DNA from: Vibrio echinoideorum
GTDB taxonomy: Bacteria > Pseudomonadota > Gammaproteobacteria > Enterobacterales > Vibrionaceae
Length of the DNA: 64,000 nucleotides
Reading direction: 5' to 3'
Assembly (NCBI RefSeq): GCF_024347455.1
Contig: NZ_AP025483.1
Coordinates: 1,736,001-1,800,000 of the forward strand
In this document: positions 29,598 through 38,069 of the stretch, piece after piece
Numbering within the stretch: position 1 is the first letter of the stretch
How the letters are laid out: each line of letters opens with the position of its first letter
Program-made: the position numbers and the translations under genes
The notes under the pieces: generated by a model
The model's input: only the letters and a program-made list of their open reading frames with translations
What the model was told of the DNA's origin: nothing
Databases searched by the model: none

Positions 29598-30968
29598 GTG
29601 CATCGTTACAAAGAAGAAGCCTCTAATTTAATCAAACTTGCGACCCCGGTTTTGATCGCATCAGTTGCACAAACCGGAATGGGTTTTGTCGATACCGTTA
29701 TGGCCGGTGGCGTAAGTGCTATCGATATGGCGGCGGTTTCGATAGCAGCAAGTATTTGGTTACCATCCATTCTATTTGGTGTGGGTCTATTAATGGCGCT
29801 TGTTCCTGTTGTGGCACAACTGAATGGGTCGGGTCGCCAAGTAAAAATTCCATTTGAAATACAGCAAGGTGCGTTTTTAGCGCTCGTTATCTCCCTTCCA
29901 ATCATTGGTGTGCTGTTCCAAACTCAGCTCATACTTGAATGGATGGATATTGAACAACTCATGGCTGAAAAAACAATCGGCTATATGAATGCCGTGATGT
30001 TTGCTGTTCCTGCATTTTTGCTGTTCCAAACCTTGAGAAGTTTTACCGATGGAATGTCTTTAACCAAACCAGCAATGGTTATTGGTTTTATCGGCTTACT
30101 ATTGAACATCCCGCTCAACTGGATGTTTGTATACGGAAAACTCGGCGCTCCTGCTCTTGGTGGGGTTGGCTGTGGTGTTGCAACGGCTATCGTATATTGG
30201 GTGATGTTCGCTTTGTTGTTTGCTTACGTCTTAACATCGAAGCGTTTAGCAAAAATTAATGTCTTCGGCACTTTCCATAAACCACAGTTAAAAACGCAAA
30301 TCCGTTTATTCAAACTTGGTTTCCCAGTTGCAGCAGCTATCTTTTTTGAAGTGACGCTATTTGCAGTCGTCTCCTTATTAGTGGCGCCGTTGGGCTCACT
30401 GATTGTTGCCGCGCACCAAGTCGCAATTAACTTCTCTTCATTAGTCTTCATGATCCCAATGAGTATTGGTGCAGCTGTGAGTATTCGTGTTGGCCATAAA
30501 CTGGGGCAAAGCAACACTGAAGGTGCAAGAATAGCGACACATGTGGGCATTATTGTTGGATTGGTAACGGCGTTTATGACAGCTGCGTTAACGGTGTTAT
30601 TCAGAGAGCAAGTCTCACTGCTTTATACCGAAAATACGGCGGTAATTACTGTCGCGATGCAACTGTTGTTGTTCGCTGCGGTATATCAATGTACTGATGC
30701 AATTCAAGTTATTGCGGCAGGTGCCCTGCGCGGATACAAAGACATGCGTTCTATCTTCAACATTACTTTTGTTGCCTACTGGTTGCTTGGTCTGCCTATT
30801 GGCTACATCTTAGGAATGAAAGATTGGATCGTTGAACCTATGGGGGCTCACGGCTTCTGGATTGGTTTCATCATTGGTCTTACGTCTGCAGCCATTATGT
30901 TGGGCATGCGACTTCACTGGATGCACAAACAAGACGACGATGTTCAACTAGAATTTAGTTCTCGTTAG
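29598..30968 (+). CDS. norM: MATE-family multidrug efflux protein NorM
   Basis: A 456-residue, twelve-helix sodium-coupled efflux pump. The GTG start (MHRYKEEASNLIKLATPVLI) is preceded by TTGGAG at 29586-29591 and gives exactly the NorM length of Vibrio parahaemolyticus; a 24-codon extension is not supported. Pattern matches include QTGMGFVDTVMAGGVS, SFTDGMSLTKPAMVIGFIG and AAGALRGYKDMR. It exports cationic drugs and fluoroquinolones. Divergent from ribE. Confidence 0.96.
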   Translation: MHRYKEEASNLIKLATPVLIASVAQTGMGFVDTVMAGGVSAIDMAAVSIAASIWLPSILFGVGLLMALVPVVAQLNGSGRQVKIPFEIQQGAFLALVISLPIIGVLFQTQLILEWMDIEQLMAEKTIGYMNAVMFAVPAFLLFQTLRSFTDGMSLTKPAMVIGFIGLLLNIPLNWMFVYGKLGAPALGGVGCGVATAIVYWVMFALLFAYVLTSKRLAKINVFGTFHKPQLKTQIRLFKLGFPVAAAIFFEVTLFAVVSLLVAPLGSLIVAAHQVAINFSSLVFMIPMSIGAAVSIRVGHKLGQSNTEGARIATHVGIIVGLVTAFMTAALTVLFREQVSLLYTENTAVITVAMQLLLFAAVYQCTDAIQVIAAGALRGYKDMRSIFNITFVAYWLLGLPIGYILGMKDWIVEPMGAHGFWIGFIIGLTSAAIMLGMRLHWMHKQDDDVQLEFSSR

Positions 30969-31010
30969 ATCAGCGCTAGCTAAACAGTTAAAACCGGGAC
31001 CACATGCAAC

Positions 31011-31037
31011 AAAGAGCTCTGACTTTCAGGGCTCTTT
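31011..31037 (+). terminator. terminator after norM
   Basis: AAAGAGCTCTGA with TCAGGGCTCTTT (one G-T pair), three-base loop, followed by TCGTTT. Confidence 0.82.
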
Positions 31038-31047
31038 TCGTTTATTG

Positions 31048-31105
31048 AGTAGATATAACTTATTAAGTAGATACATAGCTTATAAAGCAGATATCTAACT
31101 TATTG
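31048..31105. repeat. three degenerate 18-20-base tandem repeats
   Basis: Units at 31048-31065, 31066-31085 and 31086-31105 share AGTAGATA...CTTAT. They resemble the 19-base units at 28390 when rotated (TAGATATAACTTATTA against TCGATATAAGCTACTA). Non-coding. Confidence 0.6.
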
Positions 31106-31126
31106 GGCGTATGTATTGGCTGTGTC

Positions 31127-31969
31127 TTAATATTCGCTCTTCTCTCGAACAAAACGCGCAAATTTAGGCTTACCATTTTGAGTGAACCCGTTATAACGAA
31201 AGGTAATCCGACTACCGACTTCTGGCGGTGCCAATCTCACTTTGTCGCTAAACCCACTCCCGATATAAAACTCAACGCCGTCTTCGGTATGAACCAATAT
31301 TGAGCCCATCATTCCCTTGTATTTGCCTGTTCCACCTTTATATCCGATGACAATCGCTTCCGCATCGTGATGCCTTTTTAGTTTTAACAGATCATTACTT
31401 CGCCCACCTTGGTAACGACTGGTGATTTTACGCAGCATTAAACCTTCACCATTGCGTTCATCCACATTATCTAGCTGGTGAAACAAGGTTTCTTCATTAT
31501 GAATTGGGGAGTGCTCAACATAACCAACGTGCGATTCATTGATCACGTTGACCCAATGAATAATATTGTAATAACGTTTTTGATAATCACCCGCAGCACC
31601 AGGCATATCAAACAACATGAAATCAATTTTTGTCCATGCTGTATCGCTGGGCGTATGATCTAACACGGTCGATTGAACAACATGAAAGTTACCTCGGCCA
31701 GCCCATAGCTCCCCTTCTAACTTCACTTTCGGCAGGTTTTTAACAAACCACGTAGGCGCGTAAATTCGATTACCGTTTCGAGTATGCAGATGTTCGCCAT
31801 CCCATAGAGCTCTGATGCCATCCAACTTCTCGCTGGTCCAGTATTGGGAAACATCGATTCCTTGCTGGTAATTATTGGCTAATATCAGGTGATCGGGTGG
31901 TAAGTAAGAAGAATGTGATGGGAATGAAAATGCCCAAAGGGTCGCAATTGCCAATTTCGTTAATCTCAT
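31127..31969 (-). CDS. periplasmic ATP-dependent DNA ligase
   Basis: A 280-residue minimal ATP-dependent ligase of the LigE/Vibrio type. A signal peptide (about residues 1-20) implies secretion to the periplasm. The nucleotidyltransferase motif I is SEKLDGIRALWDG with the adenylated lysine, then RNGNRI, LEGELW, EGLMLRK and LLKLKRHHDAEAIVIGY. A small OB domain ends the protein. The ATG is preceded by GGAGAAG. Periplasmic ligases are thought to help repair DNA during uptake or in biofilms; that role is inference. Confidence 0.9.
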   Translation of the reverse strand: MRLTKLAIATLWAFSFPSHSSYLPPDHLILANNYQQGIDVSQYWTSEKLDGIRALWDGEHLHTRNGNRIYAPTWFVKNLPKVKLEGELWAGRGNFHVVQSTVLDHTPSDTAWTKIDFMLFDMPGAAGDYQKRYYNIIHWVNVINESHVGYVEHSPIHNEETLFHQLDNVDERNGEGLMLRKITSRYQGGRSNDLLKLKRHHDAEAIVIGYKGGTGKYKGMMGSILVHTEDGVEFYIGSGFSDKVRLAPPEVGSRITFRYNGFTQNGKPKFARFVREKSEY

Positions 31970-32146
31970 CGTCTTCTCCGTATGGTTCGTTCTTTTTCCC
32001 AAGTACGCTATATCCTAAGCGCTCTTTAGTTACGGTACGTGATATTTCATTAAAGATGCGATTCAAACGCCAACCTTATTGGATCTCCCGTTTCATTCGC
32101 AAAATTAATGAGTTATCGCTCCCAAAACCCCATTCATTTTTAGTTA

Positions 32147-32177
32147 TCATTATGAGAAAACGGATTTCTCATAATGA
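32147..32177. promoter_or_regulatory. perfect inverted repeat, candidate SypG enhancer of sypA
   Basis: TCATTATGAGAAA and TTTCTCATAATGA are perfect 13-base arms with a five-base spacer. Each arm contains TTCTCA-N3-TGA, which as I recall is the core of the SypG-binding element of Vibrio fischeri. It ends 52 bases before a sigma-54 promoter. A SypG homologue is encoded at 41200. Confidence 0.75.
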
Positions 32178-32228
32178 CAGCGAACAATAGTGATCAATTA
32201 AGTCATTGAAAATAAACAACATAAAAGT

Positions 32229-32244
32229 TGGCACATTACGTGCT
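32229..32244 (+). promoter_or_regulatory. sigma-54 promoter of sypABCD
   Basis: TGGCACATTACGTGCT fits TGGCAC-N5-(T)TGCW with correct GG-GC spacing. It lies 34 bases before the sypA start and downstream of the inverted-repeat enhancer. Confidence 0.85.
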
Positions 32245-32277
32245 CTAGTTAACTCATGCATTCAAGGAGATAACACT

Positions 32278-32607
32278 ATGGAATTACGTAAGATTGACTT
32301 AAACACAACAACACTGACTCTTTCAATTTTTGGTGATTTAGACGCAGCAGGTAGCCGCGACGCACAAACTGATATTGACGACGTTATTTCAAACGATGGA
32401 CACCAAGAAATCGAAGTTGATTTCAGCCAAGTGCAGTTTCTTGATTCATCAGGCGTAGGTGCAATTGTTTACATGTTCAAACGTCTTACCGAGCGAGAAC
32501 GAAACATGCGCTTAGAAAATGTATCAGGCCAGCCGCTTGAAATCATGAACCTACTACGAATCGGTCATGCGATCCCAGTTAACTCAAAAAATCCTACTAA
32601 TTCATGA
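32278..32607 (+). CDS. sypA: STAS-domain anti-sigma-factor antagonist, SypA-like
   Basis: A 109-residue single STAS domain. The start is the ATG after AAGGAG (32264-32269). The conserved phospho-serine loop is VQFLDSSGVGAIVYM near residue 57. In V. fischeri, SypA phosphorylation state (set by SypE) controls biofilm formation; no SypE homologue is visible in this cluster, so its switch must lie elsewhere or be absent. First gene of the sigma-54-driven export operon sypABCD. Confidence 0.88.
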   Translation: MELRKIDLNTTTLTLSIFGDLDAAGSRDAQTDIDDVISNDGHQEIEVDFSQVQFLDSSGVGAIVYMFKRLTERERNMRLENVSGQPLEIMNLLRIGHAIPVNSKNPTNS

Positions 32608-32668
32608 AGATCCACTAAGCTAGAAGTAATAAAAAATAATAATAATAAGAAAAACAAAGGACGTTGGC

Positions 32669-33502
32669 ATGAAAATACTGAAAAACTACATAGCCCTTTC
32701 TCTGTCTGCTCTAGTTCTGGGTTGCACAAGCTACCCAGAACAAGGCACTGGCGGATTAGCGGAAAGTTACGATTCCATCAATTATCAAAATTCAGATTTC
32801 TCGCCTGTCATGCCTGACGAACCTCTAGGCCCAGAACATGGCCTGCGCTTCGATTGGCAACTAGCAAAACTTCATCTAGATGCCTTAATTCAAGAAGGTG
32901 CTCGCTGGTGCTTCCCTGCTGCTGTAGTCCAAGCTATCGAAAAGCAAAATCGTATCGCTCGTGAGTTACAAGGCGGTTTGTTGTTAGATGCGGCTAACGA
33001 TTTGGTTATTCAAAGAAAACGCCTTAACGAGCTAGAGGTACAGCTTGATTACGTGACTTCTCAAGCGCGTTGCGAGCCACCCAAAAACGAAAATCAATTC
33101 CGTATGCAACTGTCAGTGATTCAACAGTTGTACGATTTACTAAACGTTGACAATCAATTCGCGGAAAACTCTACCGAAGTAAACCCTAAATACATGGGAC
33201 GTCTTGCAGAAGCGACTACCCTACTAAAAGAACATAAATCACTGGACCTTGTTGTTACCGGTCATGCAGATGGCTCAGGAACTGAAGAGTATAACGACAA
33301 GCTAGCCCTAGGCCGTGCTAAACAAGTTGAACGTTACCTTACTATTTTCGGGTTGGGTGCTCAGCGAATCAAAGCTGTTTCCGTTGGTGAAACTGTGCCA
33401 CTTTTTGAAGGTGAATCTGATGGAACACGTCTAACTAACCGCCGTGTAAGTATTGAGATTATCTCGCCCGAGAACGCAGCTAAAATGGGAGGTGCTCTAT
33501 GA
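32669..33502 (+). CDS. sypB: OmpA-family lipoprotein, SypB-like
   Basis: A 277-residue lipoprotein: signal peptide with lipobox VLGC (cysteine near residue 19), a helical middle, and a C-terminal OmpA-like peptidoglycan-binding domain (VVTGHADGSGTEEYNDKLAL, then GRAKQVERYL and NRRVSIEI). It probably anchors the polysaccharide export machinery to murein. The stop overlaps the sypC start by ATGA. Confidence 0.9.
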   Translation: MKILKNYIALSLSALVLGCTSYPEQGTGGLAESYDSINYQNSDFSPVMPDEPLGPEHGLRFDWQLAKLHLDALIQEGARWCFPAAVVQAIEKQNRIARELQGGLLLDAANDLVIQRKRLNELEVQLDYVTSQARCEPPKNENQFRMQLSVIQQLYDLLNVDNQFAENSTEVNPKYMGRLAEATTLLKEHKSLDLVVTGHADGSGTEEYNDKLALGRAKQVERYLTIFGLGAQRIKAVSVGETVPLFEGESDGTRLTNRRVSIEIISPENAAKMGGAL

Positions 33503-35598
33503 AAATTCTACTGACGTTTATTTTCACCATCTCGCTTTGCTTTGCGACTGCAGTCAACGCAGAAGAAGAGTTTTCAGGAGCTGTACAAGTGGGTGACCTT
33601 ATCCAAGTTAACGTACCCGGTGAAAGCACCTTGAATACCGGCTTCCAGGTTGACAAGCGTGGACGAATTACCCTTCCTGAAGTTGGTACTGTGTTTGTGG
33701 CTGGTTATGATAATGACCAATTGAATAAGGTTGTACTGGAAGCATTGGCGACCGCTTATAAAGATCTATCAAACGCTTCAGTTTATGTGAAAGAACAGCA
33801 AATCATCATCTCCGTTCAAGGTTACGTTGAGCAACCCGGTGAGTACACATTGTCACTAGGTTCTAGCATTCAGATGGCATTGTATGCTGCAGGTGGTCTT
33901 CGTCCGGGCGCACAATTAGACAAACTTATTTTGAAACGCGGCTCTGATAATACAGAATTCAACTACAAACGCTTTCTGGATTCAGGTGATGAATCAACCC
34001 TTCCAACACTTCAATCTCTTGATTCGTTATTCGTTCCTGCGTCTCCATTAGTGGGCAACATCGAACAAGAGTTTGATGCCGCAAAGCTTGCTAACTCAGG
34101 TGATAGTGCTGATTCTCGAAATTCCATCAAAGTGTTTGGTGAGGTAAACGCACCGGGGTCTTTTACTTACAAAGAGAACTCAGACTTAGTTGACGTATTA
34201 ATGCGTTCTGGCGGCGTAACGCGCTACGCCAGTGTTGAGCAAATCCGCGTTATCTCGAACAACACACCGACTCTGTTCAACTTAAAGCGTTACCTAGATT
34301 CTGGCGATGAAAGTATGCTGCCAATTCTGCGTCCGGGTTCAACGGTTTTTGTTCCTAAACAGGAAGAAGAGATTAAATCTGGCGCGAACACCGTTTACGT
34401 AATGGGCGAAGTAGCCGCACCAGGAGCCTTTGAAGGCAAGAAAGGTGCGACGTTCATGGACATCCTTGCTAACGCAGGCGGCCCGACTCGCTTTGCTGAA
34501 TCAAGACAAATCCGTGTTATCAAATCTAATGGTCGTGTACTTAAGTTTGACCTTGCGGCATACACAGAAGGCCTTGCTAATTCTGCTCCACCTTCAATCC
34601 AAGCGGGTGATGCGATTTTCGTTCCTGAGAAAACCGACATGAACGAAAAGTCGTGGTTGAAGATTACACCAGACAGAGCCGTTAACGTGATTGGTGAAGT
34701 GAATCGCCCCGGTCGTATTGAATGGTCGGATGAAATGAACTTCATGGGCTTATTAGCACACGTTGGTGGTCCGACGCTACGTGCGGACACGTCGAAAATT
34801 GAAGTCGTAACAGGCCGAAAGTTGGTTGTATTTAATCTTGATGACTTCATCAAAAACGGCGCACCACGCGATCAAATGCCCTACATTCGTGCGGGTTCAA
34901 TCGTTCGAGTTCACGATTTACCACAAGACCCATCAGACAATAAATCACAATGGGTTCGTCAAAGCTCAGACGCCTCGATCTACATTTTTGGACAAGTGAA
35001 TGCGCCCGGTCGTTACCGCTTTACAAAAGACATGCACTTCCTAGACATATTGTCTGCTGCTGATGGCCCAACTAAAGATGCTGACATCCATAATGTTCGC
35101 GTAACACACCGCGATAAAACATATTCCAAAGTAAGCAAACTGAACCTATCGTTGTACTTTGAAACGGGTGATGAATCATTACTGCCAAACGTAACAACTG
35201 GTGACACTATTTATATCCCAGAGAAAGGAAAAAACTGGTTAGATACACCAAAAGAAGAAACCGTTCGAGTCCTTGGGGCTATTAACAATCCGGGGCGTTA
35301 TGTGTTCAACGACAACATGACCATTCTTGATATCTTGGCAGAAGCTGCTGGCCCTACCGACAATGCTTATGTAGAAAAAATCACCATCGTTAACATGTCT
35401 TGCTGCCAAGGCCAAGCTCGTACCTTCGACCTTGTTGAATTCAGTAAAACAGCCAACATTTACAACCTACCAGTGTTACGCGCGGGTGATACGATTTACA
35501 TTCCCGATCGTCGTGAAAGCTTTATTGAAAAAGCCCGTGTAGGTTTAGATGACATTTTACGTATTACGACCACCATCGTTCTTATAGGAGCTTTATAA
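33499..35598 (+). CDS. sypC: polysaccharide export protein with six SLBB repeats, SypC-like
   Basis: A 699-residue exporter. A signal peptide (about 1-21) is followed by the Poly_export domain (VQVGDLIQVNVPGESTLN) and then six consecutive SLBB-type units. Each has a V-G-V--PG start, an L---GG-T segment and an (I/F)VP end; the starts are near residues 109, 212, 298, 398, 497 and 591. The last 25 residues are hydrophobic and could anchor the protein. Wza proteins usually have about 380 residues with two or three SLBB domains, so this is long. It forms the outer-membrane/periplasmic channel for the syp polysaccharide. Confidence 0.9.
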   Translation: MKILLTFIFTISLCFATAVNAEEEFSGAVQVGDLIQVNVPGESTLNTGFQVDKRGRITLPEVGTVFVAGYDNDQLNKVVLEALATAYKDLSNASVYVKEQQIIISVQGYVEQPGEYTLSLGSSIQMALYAAGGLRPGAQLDKLILKRGSDNTEFNYKRFLDSGDESTLPTLQSLDSLFVPASPLVGNIEQEFDAAKLANSGDSADSRNSIKVFGEVNAPGSFTYKENSDLVDVLMRSGGVTRYASVEQIRVISNNTPTLFNLKRYLDSGDESMLPILRPGSTVFVPKQEEEIKSGANTVYVMGEVAAPGAFEGKKGATFMDILANAGGPTRFAESRQIRVIKSNGRVLKFDLAAYTEGLANSAPPSIQAGDAIFVPEKTDMNEKSWLKITPDRAVNVIGEVNRPGRIEWSDEMNFMGLLAHVGGPTLRADTSKIEVVTGRKLVVFNLDDFIKNGAPRDQMPYIRAGSIVRVHDLPQDPSDNKSQWVRQSSDASIYIFGQVNAPGRYRFTKDMHFLDILSAADGPTKDADIHNVRVTHRDKTYSKVSKLNLSLYFETGDESLLPNVTTGDTIYIPEKGKNWLDTPKEETVRVLGAINNPGRYVFNDNMTILDILAEAAGPTDNAYVEKITIVNMSCCQGQARTFDLVEFSKTANIYNLPVLRAGDTIYIPDRRESFIEKARVGLDDILRITTTIVLIGAL

Positions 35599-36287
35599 TG
35601 ACTATTTCAGCCACGCATGCCGAAGTTGAACAATTGTATTTAGCTTCAGAACTTAACGGTCAACGTTCAATTTGTGTTACTGCCTGCCACTCCGGTGACG
35701 GTGTAACATCTGTTGCTACAGCGCTTGCCGAGCGTTTCTTGTTAGCTGGACACTCCACTCTTTATGTTGACCTTAACTTGTTCAATCCTGCTTTTAAGGA
35801 TGTGAACATGCTTGAAGAAGATCAATCAGGACAACTTATCGAGCACGTCGAATCACAACGCATTTTCATTGGTGTTCCCGCCCCCCAAGTAGCTTCGACT
35901 CAATTAGCATACAAGGATCCGGCTACGCTTCAAAAAGCGGTGACTCAATGGTTAGAAAAGTACGACCGTGTGATTGTTGATACTTCGCCCTTACTTAATA
36001 TCAATAAAGGTAACATCCCAGCTCAATCGGTCGCGAGCGCGTGTGACGGAGCGTTACTTGTTGTCGCTTACGGAGAAACATCAAGCCATCACCTTGCCCA
36101 AGCAAAGAAACTGCTCGAAGCGAAGAGCATTACTCTGATGGGTTGCGTCATGAACATGAAGCAACATCCTAGCTTCGCAGAAGAGCTTATTAGGCAGATT
36201 AATCGAATGAAGTTTATCCCTCGAAAAATTCGCGACAACTTGGCGAATAAGCTGCACCATAATGAATTCCTAAATCTGCCGATGTAA
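35598..36287 (+). CDS. sypD: BY-kinase-like ATPase lacking Walker A lysine, SypD-like
   Basis: A 229-residue cytoplasmic P-loop protein of the CpsD/Wzc ATPase fold, with no membrane or periplasmic part. The expected G-E-G-K-S/T loop reads GDGVTS (residues 33-38), with valine in place of lysine. The Walker A'-like strand is LYVDLNLFNP (56-65), and Walker B is DRVIVDTSPLL. There is no C-terminal tyrosine cluster. It probably regulates polymer export but may not be an active kinase. It overlaps sypC by one base and ends the first syp block. Confidence 0.8.
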   Translation: MTISATHAEVEQLYLASELNGQRSICVTACHSGDGVTSVATALAERFLLAGHSTLYVDLNLFNPAFKDVNMLEEDQSGQLIEHVESQRIFIGVPAPQVASTQLAYKDPATLQKAVTQWLEKYDRVIVDTSPLLNINKGNIPAQSVASACDGALLVVAYGETSSHHLAQAKKLLEAKSITLMGCVMNMKQHPSFAEELIRQINRMKFIPRKIRDNLANKLHHNEFLNLPM

Positions 36288-36885
36288 TCCTCTAGCCTTC
36301 AATAAGATTAGTTTTCAATAGAATTAGTTCTATTTAGAAATACAATTAGATCTAATTAGAAAGAGCTGCCATTCGAACGTGACAGCGACCTCTTCATTCG
36401 ATTTCCTTTACTTTAAGTTTGATTCCTAATTGATGTTTTTTGCCGAAATTAAAGATGGAAATCGGATTTTAAAGCACATTCAACGCATTTCACACACGCC
36501 AAACATGGTCTTACCACCTTCAAATCCACTTAAAAATCAACACCTCTATACCTAACTTTCGTTGGAATGTGACACAGACTGTTAAAGCACCATGTAAATC
36601 GAGTCAAAGATGGAATTCGTACGATTATTCCCTAAGATTATAAATAGAGGTGGTTTTTGACGAATTTGTAATAGTTTGACAAAGTTATCCGGTGGCTGTG
36701 AAACACAGTGGATAAATCAAGCAAATCACACTTTATGCTTTGTTGGTTTATCTATTCATATTCCCTCCATCCCTCCTTCTGCTCAAATGGTTTAAATACA
36801 CGGAAAGGATCACCATCGAGCAATTTAGTTAGTCAATTTACCTTGATTAGCTTGGTTGTATTATTAAAGAGAAAGGAAACTCAAT
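36288..36885. other. 598-base junction between sypD and the betaine transporter
   Basis: No gene seen. Directly after the sypD stop are two near-identical 16-base copies (36298-36313 and 36314-36329, TTCAATA(A/G)(G/A)ATTAGTT). A bulged inverted repeat, TTATCC...CTGTG/CACAG...GGATAA, lies at about 36685-36715, just after TTGACA at 36676; it may be an operator in the proX promoter. AAAGGAAAC precedes proX. Confidence 0.5.
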
Positions 36886-37878
36886 ATGAAATACAAGTTA
36901 AGCTCCGTATTTTTGTTAGTTGCAGCAGCCAGTGGTCATGCTAACGCTGGTGAATGTGGCAGCGTAACAATCGCAGATATGAACTGGAACTCTGCAACTT
37001 TAATCGCCAACATTGACCAATTCATCCTAGAGCACGGTTATGATTGTGATGCCGAACTCATCCCTGGCGACACAATGCCAACCGGCACTTCAATGATTGA
37101 AAAAGGCCAACCCGATGTTGCACCAGAGCTATGGAGTAACAGCCTCAAAGACGCACTCGATAAAGGTGTCCAAGAGAAACGTCTTCGCTACGCAGGTAAA
37201 GCCCTTGTAAACGGTGGTGAAGAAGGTTTTTGGGTTCCCGCTTATTTGGTTAAGCAATACCCAGAAATGGCAACCATTGAAGGCGTCCGCAAAAACGCTA
37301 GCTTGTTTAAACACCCAGAAGACCCAGATACATCTGCATTTTATAGCTGTCCAGCAGGTTGGAACTGTCAAATCAGTGCCGGTAACTTGTTTGAAGCTCT
37401 TGACCTAGAAGAGAGTGGTTTCACCATTGTGGATCCAGGCTCGAGTGCCGGCTTATCTGGATCTATCGCTAAAGCTTATGAACGTGAAGAAGCTTGGTTT
37501 GGTTACTACTGGGCGCCGACCGCCGTTCTTGGTAAATATGACATGATTAAAGTTGACTTCGGAAGTGGCGTTGACGAACAGGAATTCCTTAACTGTACAA
37601 CTAAAGAAGACTGTGACTCACCTAAAGCAACCATGTACCCGCCTTCACCTGTTCACACTGTCACTACAGAAGACTTCGCATCAAGAGCACCAGAGGCTTA
37701 CGACTACTTCACTAAACGTGGTTTCACTAACGAAAAAATGAACTCACTTCTTGCTTGGATGGAAGATAACCAAGCAGATGGTGAAGAAGCAAGTATCCAT
37801 TTCTTGAGTGAATTCCCAGAAATATGGCACCCGTGGGTATCTCAAGAAGTCGCGAAAAAAGTAGAAGCAGAGCTGTAA
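36886..37878 (+). CDS. proX: glycine betaine/proline ABC transporter substrate-binding protein
   Basis: A 330-residue periplasmic OpuAC-type binding protein. Signal peptide ends near residue 21 (GHANA-GEC). The mature start (VTIADMNWNSATLIANIDQF) and EEGFWVPAYLV are typical of ProX relatives. Six mature cysteines in pairs (GEC/YDC, SCPAGWNC, NCTTKEDC) suggest up to three disulfides. Probable osmoprotectant uptake, ligand inferred. It heads a three-gene operon that interrupts the syp locus. Confidence 0.88.
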   Translation: MKYKLSSVFLLVAAASGHANAGECGSVTIADMNWNSATLIANIDQFILEHGYDCDAELIPGDTMPTGTSMIEKGQPDVAPELWSNSLKDALDKGVQEKRLRYAGKALVNGGEEGFWVPAYLVKQYPEMATIEGVRKNASLFKHPEDPDTSAFYSCPAGWNCQISAGNLFEALDLEESGFTIVDPGSSAGLSGSIAKAYEREEAWFGYYWAPTAVLGKYDMIKVDFGSGVDEQEFLNCTTKEDCDSPKATMYPPSPVHTVTTEDFASRAPEAYDYFTKRGFTNEKMNSLLAWMEDNQADGEEASIHFLSEFPEIWHPWVSQEVAKKVEAEL

Positions 37879-37958
37879 TCGCTCTTGCTAACTAGATGAA
37901 AATAATAGGAATAAATAACGTCGCTATACTTGATGTTATTCAATATTCGGAGTCCTAA

Positions 37959-37999
37959 GTTTCAGTCACGATGATGTTAAGCGTTATCGCGACTGAAAC
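37959..37999 (+). promoter_or_regulatory. long hairpin between proX and proW
   Basis: Fourteen-base arms GTTTCAGTCACGAT and ATCGCGACTGAAAC pair with a single mismatch around a 13-base loop. There is no T-run, so partial attenuation or message protection that favours the binding protein is likelier than full termination. Confidence 0.65.
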
Positions 38000-38069
38000 C
38001 GTTTATCTCGCTTGTGATTCAATAGCGACTTAAGACGAACTTAAAGACGCCGGACTATAAGGATATAAA

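Noticed and set aside
29526..30968. NorM as the missing syp flippase
   Set aside because: It is a standard drug-type MATE with the NorM length and pattern, divergent from ribE and outside the syp regulatory unit.
36708..36944. 78-codon frame upstream of and overlapping proX
   Set aside because: Overlaps the proX signal peptide in another frame and has no ribosome site.
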